Notes: generated by a model from the sequence alone, not told the origin. Counted from the stretch's first letter, positions 7,717-15,412 are shown. The stretch is 25,373 nucleotides of DNA from an uncultured Lachnospiraceae bacterium (GCA_937891165.1 CALAEX010000179.1:1-25373); one strand, 5' to 3'. Numbers and translations: made by a program.

Positions 7717-9177
7717 ATGAGAATTAATCATAATATTTCAGCGTTAAATACAAATAATTTGTTAGGAAAAAATGATACCGCATTGGGAAGAAGTTTGGAG
7801 AGACTTTCTTCTGGTTATCGTATCAATCGTGCGGCAGATGATGCGGCAGGTATGGCAATCTCTCAGAAGATGAAAACACAGATTGCAGGTTTAAATCAGG
7901 CATCCAGAAATGCTTCCGATGGTATTTCTATTATTCAAACGGCAGAAGGTGCTTTGATTGAAGTAGAAGAAATGTTACAGAGAATGAGAGAATTGTCCGT
8001 GCAGGCAGCCAATGGTACTTCTACGGATGAAGACCGTGCTCAGTTACAGGCAGAAATAGAGCAGTTAAATGATGAAATCAATCGTATTTCAGAAACAACA
8101 GAATTTAATACAAAGAAATTATTGGATGGAACATTAGACCGTCGTTCTTATTCTAGTAGTCCAAGTGTAGAATTAATTTCTTTGTCAGATGCTGTCAATG
8201 TGAGAGATTATAAATTTAATACAAATACGGCAGCAGAAACGGCTCTTTTAAGAGGGGAAAGTGGAATAACTGCAACGACTGTTCCAGAGAGTGAAACAAC
8301 TAGTGAATATAAGATTACAGTAAATAGTCAAGATATTACAATTCCTGCTGGTGCTTCTTTGGAAGATGCTTTGTCTGAATTAAATGCTGTTTGTGGAAAA
8401 ATGGGAATTGATGTATCTTTTGCAAAAGAAGTAGAGGATGAACAAGGAAATAAAAGTTATGAAGAGATTTCTGTAGCAGATGCGGGTGTAGGTAGCTTTT
8501 TAGTATTTGAAACAAAAGATTCTGGTGTTGATGCAGAGATTAAAGTATATGCAGATGAAGAATTATCTAAAATGCTTGGTTTGTCTACGACAGGTTCTTT
8601 TGCACAAGGAAAAGATGCTACGGTGACACTAAATAGAACAGATGAAGGTGGATTTACTAACACAGCAACCGTTAGTGTGGATGGAGATTATATTACCGTA
8701 AGAGACCGTGATGATTTTGAAATGGTATTTAAAGTATCAGCAGCAGTGGCAGATGAAGTTACAGTAACTGTCTTAGATGTTGGTCCAATGACATTACAGA
8801 TTGGTGCAAATGAAAATCAAACGGTAGAAGTACGTGTTCCAAGAGTAGATACTACTACATTAAATATTGATATATTAAATATCGGAACACAAGAAGGAGC
8901 ACAACAAGCAATTGAGGTATTTGATAATGCAATCAATCAAGTATCAGAAATTCGTTCGAAACTTGGTGCTTATCAGAATCGTTTGGACCATGCAATTAAT
9001 AGTTTAGATGTTTCAGCAGAGAATTTAACAGAAGCATTATCTCGTATTAAAGATACTGATATGGCAGAAGAAATGGCTACTTATACACAAAATCAAGTAT
9101 TGACACAGGCTGCAACTTCGATGCTTGCACAGGCAAATGAACGTCCACAGAATATTTTAAGTTTATTACAAAGCTAG
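7717..9177 (+). CDS. hag: Flagellin
   Basis: Filament subunit, exported by the flagellar type III apparatus and polymerised outside the cell. The N-terminal D0/D1 region (about 1-140) is canonical: MRINHNISALNTN, RLSSGYRINRAADDAAGMAI and the D1 segment LQRMRELSVQAANGT at 87-101. The C-terminal D0/D1 (about 410-486) has AINSLDVSAENLTEALSRIKD and ends LAQANERPQNILSLL. The middle (about 150-400) is the variable, surface-exposed region, acidic with Thr/Val-rich strands. At 486 residues it is mid-sized. The segment at 87-101 matches the region recognised by Toll-like receptor 5 in active flagellins. The upstream gap holds no clear sigma-D promoter, only an isolated TATAAT at 7676-7681. Expression may come from the promoter at 4266 or a weak local one. 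Confidence 0.96.
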   Translation: MRINHNISALNTNNLLGKNDTALGRSLERLSSGYRINRAADDAAGMAISQKMKTQIAGLNQASRNASDGISIIQTAEGALIEVEEMLQRMRELSVQAANGTSTDEDRAQLQAEIEQLNDEINRISETTEFNTKKLLDGTLDRRSYSSSPSVELISLSDAVNVRDYKFNTNTAAETALLRGESGITATTVPESETTSEYKITVNSQDITIPAGASLEDALSELNAVCGKMGIDVSFAKEVEDEQGNKSYEEISVADAGVGSFLVFETKDSGVDAEIKVYADEELSKMLGLSTTGSFAQGKDATVTLNRTDEGGFTNTATVSVDGDYITVRDRDDFEMVFKVSAAVADEVTVTVLDVGPMTLQIGANENQTVEVRVPRVDTTTLNIDILNIGTQEGAQQAIEVFDNAINQVSEIRSKLGAYQNRLDHAINSLDVSAENLTEALSRIKDTDMAEEMATYTQNQVLTQAATSMLAQANERPQNILSLLQS

Positions 9178-9251
9178 TATTATTTTTTTAAATATGTTAT
9201 AATACCGTTGGGTATGAAGGAGATATTGAAAAATAGCATTATTATAGGTTG

Positions 9252-9386
9252 AAAATCTTGTTTTTTGATATCTGGCAAGGACCGTTTAGAAACGGCAGTC
9301 CTTGGCGAGGTCTTTTCGAGCCTAGTACTGTTCCGTTTCGCTACAAGCGAAAGCGTGTCCTAGAAGATATCAAAAAACAAGATTTT
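9252..9386 (+). repeat. Palindromic interspersed element, copy 4 (135 bp, intact)
   Basis: The perfect 22-base complementary arms lie at 9252-9273 (begins AAAATCTTG, ends GATATCT) and 9365-9386. The 91-bp core differs from that of copy 2 at only about six positions. The core hairpin reads TTTCGCT-ACA-AGCGAAA, where copy 2 has AGCGAGA: a U-G pair replaced by U-A. The right arm runs into TTTTTATT, so the structure could also terminate or process the flagellin mRNA. It lies between flagellin and the fliS-like gene. Confidence 0.88.
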
Positions 9387-9450
9387 TATTCATTTTGTAA
9401 CATTTTTTTGATAAAAGGTTTGGAAAAAAAGAATAGGAGTGTTGTTTCAC

Positions 9451-9930
9451 ATGACACAGGAACAGATTCGGACATATACGCTTAGAGTGTCTCAAGCATC
9501 GCCAAGGGAATTGGTAGTCATTATGTATGATATTATTTTAGATGACATACAAAATGCAAGAGAAGCAAAAGCTTTTCAAAACCAAAAACAGTATCAAGCA
9601 GATTTGACACACGCAGGTCGATTTTTAAATGAATTGATGGAATCTTTGGATTTTTCTGTTGGAATTTCCTATCAGTTGATGAGTCTTTATATTTATGTGA
9701 ATAAGATGTTAGCAAGAGCAAGAGTGAGTGGAAATATTGAGCCATTAAATGATGTGGAAATGGTCATTGGAAAACTTCGAGCAGGATTTGATGGTATTAA
9801 AGACCAAGATAAAACAGGTGCTGTTATGCAAAATGTACAGCAAGTTTATGCAGGATTGACCTATGGAAAAGGAAAGTTAAACGAAGCCTATTTTAATTTA
9901 CAAGATTATAATCGTGGGTTTAAGGCTTAA
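9451..9930 (+). CDS. fliS: FliS-like flagellin chaperone
   Basis: Cytosolic chaperone family that binds the flagellin C-terminus before export. The N-terminal pattern RVSQASPRELVVIMYDIILDDIQNA is typical of FliS (helix 1 and the AS/TASPxxLxxMLYD motif). The remainder is helical, including NELMESLDFSVGISYQLMSLYIYVNKML, matching the FliS helical bundle. At 159 residues it is somewhat longer than usual FliS (about 125-135), with an extended C-terminal helix. The start at ATG 9451 (MTQEQIRTYT) is preferred over the GTG at 9439, because the SD AGGAG (9435-9439) would overlap the latter. Position directly after flagellin supports the role. Confidence 0.85.
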   Translation: MTQEQIRTYTLRVSQASPRELVVIMYDIILDDIQNAREAKAFQNQKQYQADLTHAGRFLNELMESLDFSVGISYQLMSLYIYVNKMLARARVSGNIEPLNDVEMVIGKLRAGFDGIKDQDKTGAVMQNVQQVYAGLTYGKGKLNEAYFNLQDYNRGFKA

Positions 9931-9941
9931 AAAGATGTTTC

Positions 9942-9965
9942 AAAGTCTGTTAAAGAAGACTTTTT
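9942..9965 (+). terminator. Weak terminator-like hairpin after fliS
   Basis: AAAGTCT (9942-9948) pairs with AGACTTT (9957-9963), and the T-run continues for two more bases. The stem is short and AT-rich, so some readthrough into malQ is likely. Confidence 0.4.
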
Positions 9966-9999
9966 AACGATAAACAAAAGGAAAGGTTTGGAAAAAAAC

Positions 10000-11535
10000 A
10001 TGGAAAAGAAGAAAGCAGGTTTACTGAAGCGAGGTGCTGGTATTTTAATGCCAATTACTTCACTTCCAAGTCCATACGGAATTGGTACATTAGGAAAGGC
10101 AGCTTTCCGTTTTGCTGATTTTGTAAAAGAAACAGGAGGTAGATATTGGCAGGTACTTCCGATTGGACCAACCAGCTATGGAGATAGTCCATATCAGTCT
10201 TTTTCTGCGTTTGCTGGAAATCCATATTTTATTGACTTGGATATCTTAGTGGAAGAAGGATTACTTGAGCAGAAAGAATTAAAAGAAAGAACATGGAGCG
10301 AAGAGTCAGCAAAAGTAGATTATGGTTTAATCTATGGAAATCGTTTTCCTGTGCTTCGTTTAGCATATGCAAGAAGTGCTCATGAAGAAACAAAAGAATT
10401 TAAAAAGTTTGAAAAAGAAAATGCTTATTGGCTTTCCGATTATTCTCTTTATATGGCATTAAAAGGAGAATTTAAAGGAAAGTCTTGGACAGAGTGGGAT
10501 GATGATATTCGTCTTCGTAAACCAGAAGCAGTGAGTCGTTATGAAAAGAAGTTAAAACAAGAAATCGGATTTTGGAAATTCTGTCAGTATAAATTTGATG
10601 AACAGTGGAAGAATTTGAAAGCCTACGTTAATGAGCTTGGTATTGAACTCATTGGTGATATTCCTTTATATGTAGCAATGGATAGTTGTGATGTTTGGGT
10701 GCACAGCGATGTGTTTGAATTAGATGAGGATTTAAGAGAAATCAATATCGCAGGAGTTCCACCAGATTTATTTTCTGAAACAGGACAGCGTTGGGGTAAT
10801 CCATTATATCGTTGGGACGTGATGGAAAAAGACGATTTCCATTGGTGGAAACAGCGTATGTTGTTCTCTTCCTATCATTATGATGTGATTCGTATTGACC
10901 ACTTTATTGGTATTGTAAATTATTATTCCATTCCAGCAGAAGCAGAAACAGCGATGGAAGGTGAGTGGAAGAAAGGTCCGGGCAAGAAGTTGACCGATAT
11001 GATTAATCGTACTGTTGGAAATGCAAAGATTATTGCAGAAGATTTGGGTGTACTTACTCAGCCAGTCATTGATTTAATTGAAGCAAATAATTATCCAGGA
11101 ATGAAGATTCTAGAATTTGCTTTGGATATCAATCCAGATAATACATACTTGCCACATAATTTTACAACAGATAATTCCATTATTTATCTTGGAACACATG
11201 ACAATGAAACATTGGTTGGAGCTCTTTCTGGAATTGATGAGGCAGGTCAGTGGAGAATTGCAGAATATTATGACGCTCAAAATCCATATGATATTCCAAG
11301 AGCAATGATTAAACGTGTTTATGCTTCTAATTGCCGTGTTGCTATTTTCCAAATGCAGGATTTATTGTATTTAGATAATTCCGCAAGAATGAATGCACCA
11401 TCAAGTATCGGTGAAAACTGGAGATGGAGATTGTTAGAAGAACAATATCAAAAGGTAGATACTAAGTATTATAAGCATTTAGCAGAAATTTATTATAGAA
11501 TTAATAATGATGAGGAAGATGAGGAAGAAGAATAA
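10000..11535 (+). CDS. malQ: 4-alpha-glucanotransferase (amylomaltase, GH77)
   Basis: Transfers alpha-1,4-glucan segments between maltodextrins, in cytoplasmic maltose/glycogen metabolism. About 511 residues, the usual length of short GH77 enzymes. The N-terminal signature RGAGILMPITSLPSPYGIGT is present, with WQVLPIGPT after it. Catalytic positions are visible, counted from ATG 10000: the nucleophile Asp in RIDHFIG (~300), the acid/base Glu in IIAEDLG (~347) and the Asp in GTHDNE (~401). An in-frame TTG at 9988 with AAGGA 5 bases upstream would add four residues; the ATG is chosen, but the SD spacing (about 13) leaves this open. The protein ends in an unusual acidic tail (NNDEEDEEEE). A bidirectional terminator follows. 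Confidence 0.96.
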   Translation: MEKKKAGLLKRGAGILMPITSLPSPYGIGTLGKAAFRFADFVKETGGRYWQVLPIGPTSYGDSPYQSFSAFAGNPYFIDLDILVEEGLLEQKELKERTWSEESAKVDYGLIYGNRFPVLRLAYARSAHEETKEFKKFEKENAYWLSDYSLYMALKGEFKGKSWTEWDDDIRLRKPEAVSRYEKKLKQEIGFWKFCQYKFDEQWKNLKAYVNELGIELIGDIPLYVAMDSCDVWVHSDVFELDEDLREINIAGVPPDLFSETGQRWGNPLYRWDVMEKDDFHWWKQRMLFSSYHYDVIRIDHFIGIVNYYSIPAEAETAMEGEWKKGPGKKLTDMINRTVGNAKIIAEDLGVLTQPVIDLIEANNYPGMKILEFALDINPDNTYLPHNFTTDNSIIYLGTHDNETLVGALSGIDEAGQWRIAEYYDAQNPYDIPRAMIKRVYASNCRVAIFQMQDLLYLDNSARMNAPSSIGENWRWRLLEEQYQKVDTKYYKHLAEIYYRINNDEEDEEEE

Positions 11536-11571
11536 ATCATTTTTCGCATACTTAATAAAGGGAAAAAAGGG

Positions 11572-11609
11572 GCTGTTCTGAAGTGAGTTTTCAGAACAGC
11601 TTCTTTTTT
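11572..11609. terminator. Bidirectional terminator between malQ and yaaL
   Basis: GCTGTTCTGAA (11572-11582) pairs perfectly with TTCAGAACAGC (11590-11600) and is followed by TTCTTTTTT on the plus strand. On the minus strand the same stem is followed by CCCCTTTTTT. It therefore serves both convergent genes. Confidence 0.92.
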
Positions 11610-11624
11610 GTGGAAATTTTACTT

Positions 11625-11870
11625 TTATATGTCTATTTCTGATAGGCTTTTTTTTGTTTCCGCTTCTACCGATTTTAATAATTTTAATAAGTACTTGTAT
11701 CGTTCTTGAATGGAATTGATATGATAAATGCTACTACTGATTAAATCGGGGTCTACAACATTTTCAAAGTGAGAGTAGGCAGTTTCTAATTCTAATTTTG
11801 TTAAATTAATTTCTTCAATCAAAATATCAGTAGCTCTTGGTTTCGGAGTTTTCTTTTTGAATAAATGCAT
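11625..11870 (-). CDS. yaaL: YaaL family (DUF2508) protein
   Basis: An 81-residue soluble protein of unknown molecular function. The family signature is clear: ELETAYSHFENVVDPDLISSSIYHINSIQERYKYLLKLLK (residues about 27-66). A basic N-terminus (KKKTPKPR) precedes it. The SD AGAGG lies upstream of the ATG. In Bacillus subtilis yaaL lies between recR and bofA in the same direction. Here it is divergent from bofA, so the association is kept but the gene is flipped and recR is absent from the window. Confidence 0.9.
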   Translation of the reverse strand: MHLFKKKTPKPRATDILIEEINLTKLELETAYSHFENVVDPDLISSSIYHINSIQERYKYLLKLLKSVEAETKKSLSEIDI

Positions 11871-12018
11871 AAAATTCCTCTCTTTTTATTTTCGTTTTTT
11901 AAAGTATAGTCGGTGTTTTTTTAGTTTATACATTAATTCTAATAATCTATAAATCTAAGCATATTTCAGATTTGTACAGAATATAAAATAATAGATGGAT
12001 AAATTTAGGAGGGCTATT

Positions 12019-12228
12019 GTGGAAAAAAAGTGGACAGATAAGATGGTAGATATGATATTTCGTGGAGTACTTGGTTTAGTGCTTGTTTATATTTTGCAAA
12101 TTGTTTGTACACATCAAAATTTACCTATCTTGGCAGGAGTAAATTTAGGGGTATTTTCTTTGATAGCAATGCTTGGAATCCCTGGATTTGTGCTTGTATT
12201 TGCAATAGGATTGATAGGAATTTATTAA
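12019..12228 (+). CDS. bofA: Pro-sigma-K processing inhibitor BofA family protein
   Basis: A small membrane protein of about 69 residues. In Bacillus it holds the SpoIVFB protease inactive in the mother-cell-derived forespore membrane until sigma-K activation. There are two predicted membrane helices (about 13-30 and 43-67). The C-terminal family motif NLGVFSLIAMLGIPGFVL is present. The start is the GTG at 12019, because a full AGGAGG (12007-12012) lies 6 bases upstream. The earlier in-frame ATG at 11995 has no SD and would place the SD inside the gene. Its presence suggests a spore-forming organism or ancestor. Some BofA-like genes occur in clostridia without obvious sigma-K control, so the exact role is uncertain. 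Confidence 0.85.
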   Translation: MEKKWTDKMVDMIFRGVLGLVLVYILQIVCTHQNLPILAGVNLGVFSLIAMLGIPGFVLVFAIGLIGIY

Positions 12229-12243
12229 AAAATATTAGACAAG

Positions 12244-12275
12244 TTTCACAAACTTTCATAGATAAAATTGTGAAA
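12244..12275. repeat. 8-bp inverted repeat after bofA
   Basis: TTTCACAA (12244-12251) and TTGTGAAA (12268-12275) are perfect complements with a 16-base loop. There is no U-run, so it is not a standard terminator. It may be an operator or mRNA 3' hairpin. Apart from this, the Tad promoter and the leader hairpin, I see nothing in the 306-bp gap 12229-12534. Confidence 0.35.
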
Positions 12276-12387
12276 AAGTACAGAAAATAAATGTAACTAT
12301 TTGGAAATAACAAAGCGACAAATTAACTAAATCTTAATTGAAGAATTTGTAGAAACTTCTGAAAATGGAAAAAAGAAGTCTAAAATG

Positions 12388-12416
12388 TTGACAAGAAACG
12401 ACAAAATGCGTAAGAT
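12388..12416 (+). promoter_or_regulatory. Sigma-A promoter of the Tad pilus operon
   Basis: A perfect TTGACA (12388-12393), a 17-base spacer and TAAGAT (12411-12416, 4 of 6 matches). Transcription would start near 12423, giving a leader of about 110 bases ahead of the TTG start at 12535. No other strong promoter is seen inside the ten-gene run that follows. Confidence 0.75.
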
Positions 12417-12424
12417 GGTAGTAC

Positions 12425-12461
12425 AAGTTCTGATGTAGTTTCGGTAGCTACGAAACAACTT
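12425..12461 (+). promoter_or_regulatory. Leader hairpin of the Tad operon
   Basis: AAGTT/AACTT (12425-12429 with 12457-12461) encloses GTTTCG/CGAAAC (12438-12443 with 12451-12456), with a 7-base loop. It begins within a few bases of the predicted transcription start. It has no U-run, so it is more likely an mRNA-stabilising or protein-binding structure than a terminator. I do not recognise a known riboswitch. Confidence 0.4.
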
Positions 12462-12534
12462 CTATATTCCAAGTTATTCTTGTGAGTAATTCACACAATT
12501 CCAAACCAAAGAAAATAAAAAAAGGAGTGATGCT

Positions 12535-13437
12535 TTGGAAAAAATCATCGGTATTTTCGATGAGCAAATAAACTATGCAGAGCGTTTTAAAAATTATATC
12601 AATACGAAGAAAGAAATCGGTTGTTTTGCTGTTGTATTTGGACAAGAGAAGGAACTTCTTGATTTTTTAGAGAAAAAGAAATTAAGTTGTCTAATTGTAG
12701 GAGAAGAACGATTACAACAAGTAGAAAGCATCTTAGAACAAGTATCGTATGAAATAAAAATTTGGGTATTCACGGAGGATTTATCTACAGTAGTACAAAA
12801 AGAAATGTATCCTAGGGTATTTCGTTATCAAAAAGCAAAAGACATTCTTCGACAAATTCTTTTATGTGAAGTAGAAAATATAGAATGTCTTAGTACGTTG
12901 TATACGGTATTTTCTCCAGAAAATAGTCAAATCGCATTTGCATATAGTAGAAAGCTTATAGAAAAACTTGCACAGCATGGAAAAGTATTGTTTTTATTTT
13001 GGGATTCCTTTTCAGGCTATGGAAAAAACGAAACAGAAGTTATAGAGTCAACTTCGATTAGTGAACTTTTATATTTAATTAGAAAAGATAAAGAGCAAGC
13101 GAAGCAATTATTTGAACATCTTCCAAAGAAAAATGGAGCAGAATATTTTTGTGGACCAGAATATTGTACGGATTTGTGGCAGTATTCGGTAGAGGAAATG
13201 CAACAACTCATTCGTTGTTGTAAAGAGTATGGAAAGTATCAATACATTGTATTTTTAGCAGGAATTTTCCATGAAGGAGTGATAGCTGTTTTGAATCAAA
13301 GCAGTAAAATTTATCTAGTTTCTTCTGATACAAGGGAAGGTGAGATGAGAAAACAAGAATTTTACCGTCAAATGAAATATGCAGGAGAACAAGAAATTTT
13401 ATCTAAGTTATTAGAAGTGATAGAAGAGAAGAGGTGA
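12535..13437 (+). CDS. TadZ/CpaE-like protein with degenerate ATPase motif
   Basis: A 300-residue cytoplasmic protein, first gene of the Tad operon. The N-terminal ~115 residues have a receiver-like alternating pattern (IIGIFDEQINYAERF, LSCLIVGEERL, IKIWVFTED). The C-terminal half resembles the MinD/ParA-like fold of TadZ/CpaE, which places Tad machinery at a cell site. However, where a Walker A GxGGxGKT should follow the first strand, the sequence reads TLYTVFSPENSQIAFAYSRKL, with no glycine-rich loop or Walker lysine. Nucleotide hydrolysis is therefore doubtful. The start is TTG 12535, with AAAGGAG 7 bases upstream; the nearby ATG at 12530 is out of frame. The assignment rests on position plus weak fold resemblance. 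Confidence 0.6.
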   Translation: MEKIIGIFDEQINYAERFKNYINTKKEIGCFAVVFGQEKELLDFLEKKKLSCLIVGEERLQQVESILEQVSYEIKIWVFTEDLSTVVQKEMYPRVFRYQKAKDILRQILLCEVENIECLSTLYTVFSPENSQIAFAYSRKLIEKLAQHGKVLFLFWDSFSGYGKNETEVIESTSISELLYLIRKDKEQAKQLFEHLPKKNGAEYFCGPEYCTDLWQYSVEEMQQLIRCCKEYGKYQYIVFLAGIFHEGVIAVLNQSSKIYLVSSDTREGEMRKQEFYRQMKYAGEQEILSKLLEVIEEKR

Positions 13438-13451
13438 TGTGAACGGAACAT

Positions 13452-14660
13452 TTGAAAAAAAGGTTGCGAGAAGAAATTGTAGCATCTTTTGATTATTCCG
13501 TACAAATTACAGAAGAAGATTTATATCGAAAAATTGACCAAGTAATTGTACGAGAATCGAAAGAAAATTTCTTGACTCTTTCTAAAAAAGAACAATTGCG
13601 GAAAGAATTATTTGCTTCTATTCGAGGGCTAGATATTTTAGAGGAAGTATTAGAAAAAGATAGTATTACAGAAATTATGATTAATGGAGCAGACCATATT
13701 TTTTTAGAGGAATATGGAAAACTTTATCAGTGGGAGAAAAGGTTTGAATCAAAACAAAAATTAGAAGATATTATTCAACAGATTGTGGCAAAAGCAAATC
13801 GTATTGTCAATGAATCAAGTCCGATTGTAGATACTAGATTAGAAGACGGTTCAAGAGTTAATGTAATTTTACCGCCGATTGCATTGAATGGTCCTATCGT
13901 AACAATACGAAAATTTGCAAAAGAACCTCTTACAATGGAACGATTGTTAGAATTAGGTGCGATTACAGAAGAAGCAGCGGATTTTTTAGCAAAATTAGTG
14001 TGGGCGAAATATAATATTTTTATTTGCGGTGGGACAGGTTCAGGAAAAACCACATTTTTAAATGCATTAACTGCCTATATTCCAAAAGAAGAACGTATTG
14101 TTACAATTGAAGATGCAGCAGAATTAAAGGTGTATGGCATTGAAAATCTAGTACGATTAGAAGTGAGAAATAAATCAACAGAAGGGAGTGGTGAGATTAG
14201 TATAAGAGAGTTAATAAGGACAGCCTTGCGAGTTAGACCAGATAGAATTATTATTGGGGAAGTGCGTGGAGCAGAAACAATAGATATGCTTCAAGCGATG
14301 AATACAGGGCATGATGGTTCTTTATCTACGGGTCATGGGAATTCGATATCAGATATGTTAGACCGTTTGGAAACGATGGTACTATTAGGGACAGAGATTC
14401 CATTGATGGCGGCTAGAAAGCAGATTGCTTCCGCTATTGATGTTATGGTACAACTAGGAAGACTGCGGGATGGAAGAAGATGTGTATTGGAAATTGCAGA
14501 AATACTTGGTTGCAGGGAAGGAGAAATTGAAAAAAATCCAATCTATGTTTTTCAAGAAGAAGAAGGAACAGAGCAAGTAATAGGAGAGTTAAAAAGGACA
14601 AAAGCAGTATTTATACAACAAATGAAATTAAAAAGAGCTGGGTTAAAGGAGTGGGATTAG
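13452..14660 (+). CDS. tadA: Tad pilus assembly ATPase TadA/CpaF
   Basis: Hexameric secretion ATPase that powers Flp pilus assembly at the inner face of the membrane. 402 residues. An N-terminal helical domain (1-80) precedes ITEIMINGADHIFLEE. Walker A is GGTGSGKT at about 193-200, the Asp-box is IVTIEDAAELK, the Walker B region is RPDRIIIGEVRG at about 262-273, and the His-box is GHDGSLSTGHGNS at about 286-298. All are typical of the CpaF/TadA subgroup of the VirB11/PilT superfamily. The start is TTG 13452: an in-frame stop lies just upstream at 13440, and no better codon fits before the conserved region. It follows the TadZ-like gene by 14 bases and precedes tadB by only 2, which points to coupled translation. 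Confidence 0.96.
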   Translation: MKKRLREEIVASFDYSVQITEEDLYRKIDQVIVRESKENFLTLSKKEQLRKELFASIRGLDILEEVLEKDSITEIMINGADHIFLEEYGKLYQWEKRFESKQKLEDIIQQIVAKANRIVNESSPIVDTRLEDGSRVNVILPPIALNGPIVTIRKFAKEPLTMERLLELGAITEEAADFLAKLVWAKYNIFICGGTGSGKTTFLNALTAYIPKEERIVTIEDAAELKVYGIENLVRLEVRNKSTEGSGEISIRELIRTALRVRPDRIIIGEVRGAETIDMLQAMNTGHDGSLSTGHGNSISDMLDRLETMVLLGTEIPLMAARKQIASAIDVMVQLGRLRDGRRCVLEIAEILGCREGEIEKNPIYVFQEEEGTEQVIGELKRTKAVFIQQMKLKRAGLKEWD

Positions 14661-14662
14661 AA

Positions 14663-15412
14663 ATGTGGAATATAATGAAACAATGGTGTGTACCCTTTCT
14701 TTTAGAGCTAGGTTTTATCGTTGTAACAGCATGGTTATTTTTTGATTTTTCTTTTATTTCTTTTGTATTGCTTGCTTATCTTCCTATTGCATTAAAGAAG
14801 CGGTGGGAGGAAAGAAAAAGAAAGAAAAAGTGGGAATTAAATTTAGCTTTTAAAGATGCAATTGCTTGTCTAGAAAATAATTTAGCTGTAGGATACTCTC
14901 CAGAAAATAGTTTAAAGGAAACAGTAAAAGAATTAGAGCAATTATATGGGGCAGAACATGAACTTTGTGTGGCATTTCGGCAAATGATAATACAAATGGA
15001 ATTAGGCAGTACGATGGAACAAGTATTTTTAGAATTTGGAAGACAAAGTGGTGTAGAAGATATTCGTCAATTAGCAGAAATTTTTTCTATTGTAAAAAGG
15101 ACAGGAGGCAATTTAGGACAGGTACTTAGACAGACAGGAAGTGTATTACAGGACCGAATTGAACTAAAGCGAGAATTGCATACAGTAGTTGCAGCAAAAA
15201 AACTAGAATTTCAAGTGATGTGTTTTGTGCCTTATGGTATTTTGTTATATTTAAAAGTATGTGCATCTTCTATGAGTGAAAGGTTATATCATACGGGCTT
15301 TGGTATTGCATTTATGTGTGTTGTGTTACTTGTTTATTTTGGAATGAAGATGCTTGGTGAAAAAATTATACAAGGAGAAATTCAAAAGGTAGTTGGTAAT
15401 TTAGAAAAATAG
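14663..15412 (+). CDS. tadB: TadB-like pilus platform protein (T2SSF domain)
   Basis: Inner-membrane platform protein that couples TadA motion to pilin extraction. About 249 residues. Two N-terminal membrane helices (about 10-45) precede a cytoplasmic T2SSF domain (about 60-180). That domain includes LAFKDAIACLENNLAVGYSPENSL and LAEIFSIVKRTGGNLGQVL, the standard GxxLxxxL-type platform signature. Two more hydrophobic stretches lie near 182-198 and 212-232. Start ATG 14663 is chosen because AAAGGAG (14645-14651) would overlap the upstream in-frame GTG at 14651. It begins 2 bases after the tadA stop. Confidence 0.9.
   Translation: MWNIMKQWCVPFLLELGFIVVTAWLFFDFSFISFVLLAYLPIALKKRWEERKRKKKWELNLAFKDAIACLENNLAVGYSPENSLKETVKELEQLYGAEHELCVAFRQMIIQMELGSTMEQVFLEFGRQSGVEDIRQLAEIFSIVKRTGGNLGQVLRQTGSVLQDRIELKRELHTVVAAKKLEFQVMCFVPYGILLYLKVCASSMSERLYHTGFGIAFMCVVLLVYFGMKMLGEKIIQGEIQKVVGNLEK

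Noticed and set aside
9178..9251. Sigma-D promoter before fliS (TAAA near 9189 with a 15-base spacer)
   Set aside because: The downstream octamer TTGGGTAT matches the GCCGATAT consensus at only four of eight positions. The nearby TATAAT (9198-9203) has no -35 partner.
1748..9386. CRISPR array formed by the repeated palindromes
   Set aside because: The copies are long, kilobases apart, in both orientations and without regular spacers. No cas genes are present.
9249..9485. A 78-codon open frame through palindromic element copy 4
   Set aside because: It reads across the palindrome, whose core is non-coding in the other copies. It has no SD and overlaps the fliS start. The peptide resembles repeat-derived spurious ORFs.
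11995..12018. Upstream ATG start for bofA
   Set aside because: There is no SD before 11995, whereas AGGAGG sits 6 bases before the in-frame GTG at 12019.
12421..12534. Riboswitch (for example cyclic di-GMP) in the Tad leader
   Set aside because: Only simple hairpins are visible. The conserved junction and tetraloop-receptor elements of known classes were not found by eye.
13775..14053. A 92-codon minus-strand open frame inside tadA
   Set aside because: It lies opposite the highly conserved ATPase domain and is an antisense shadow.
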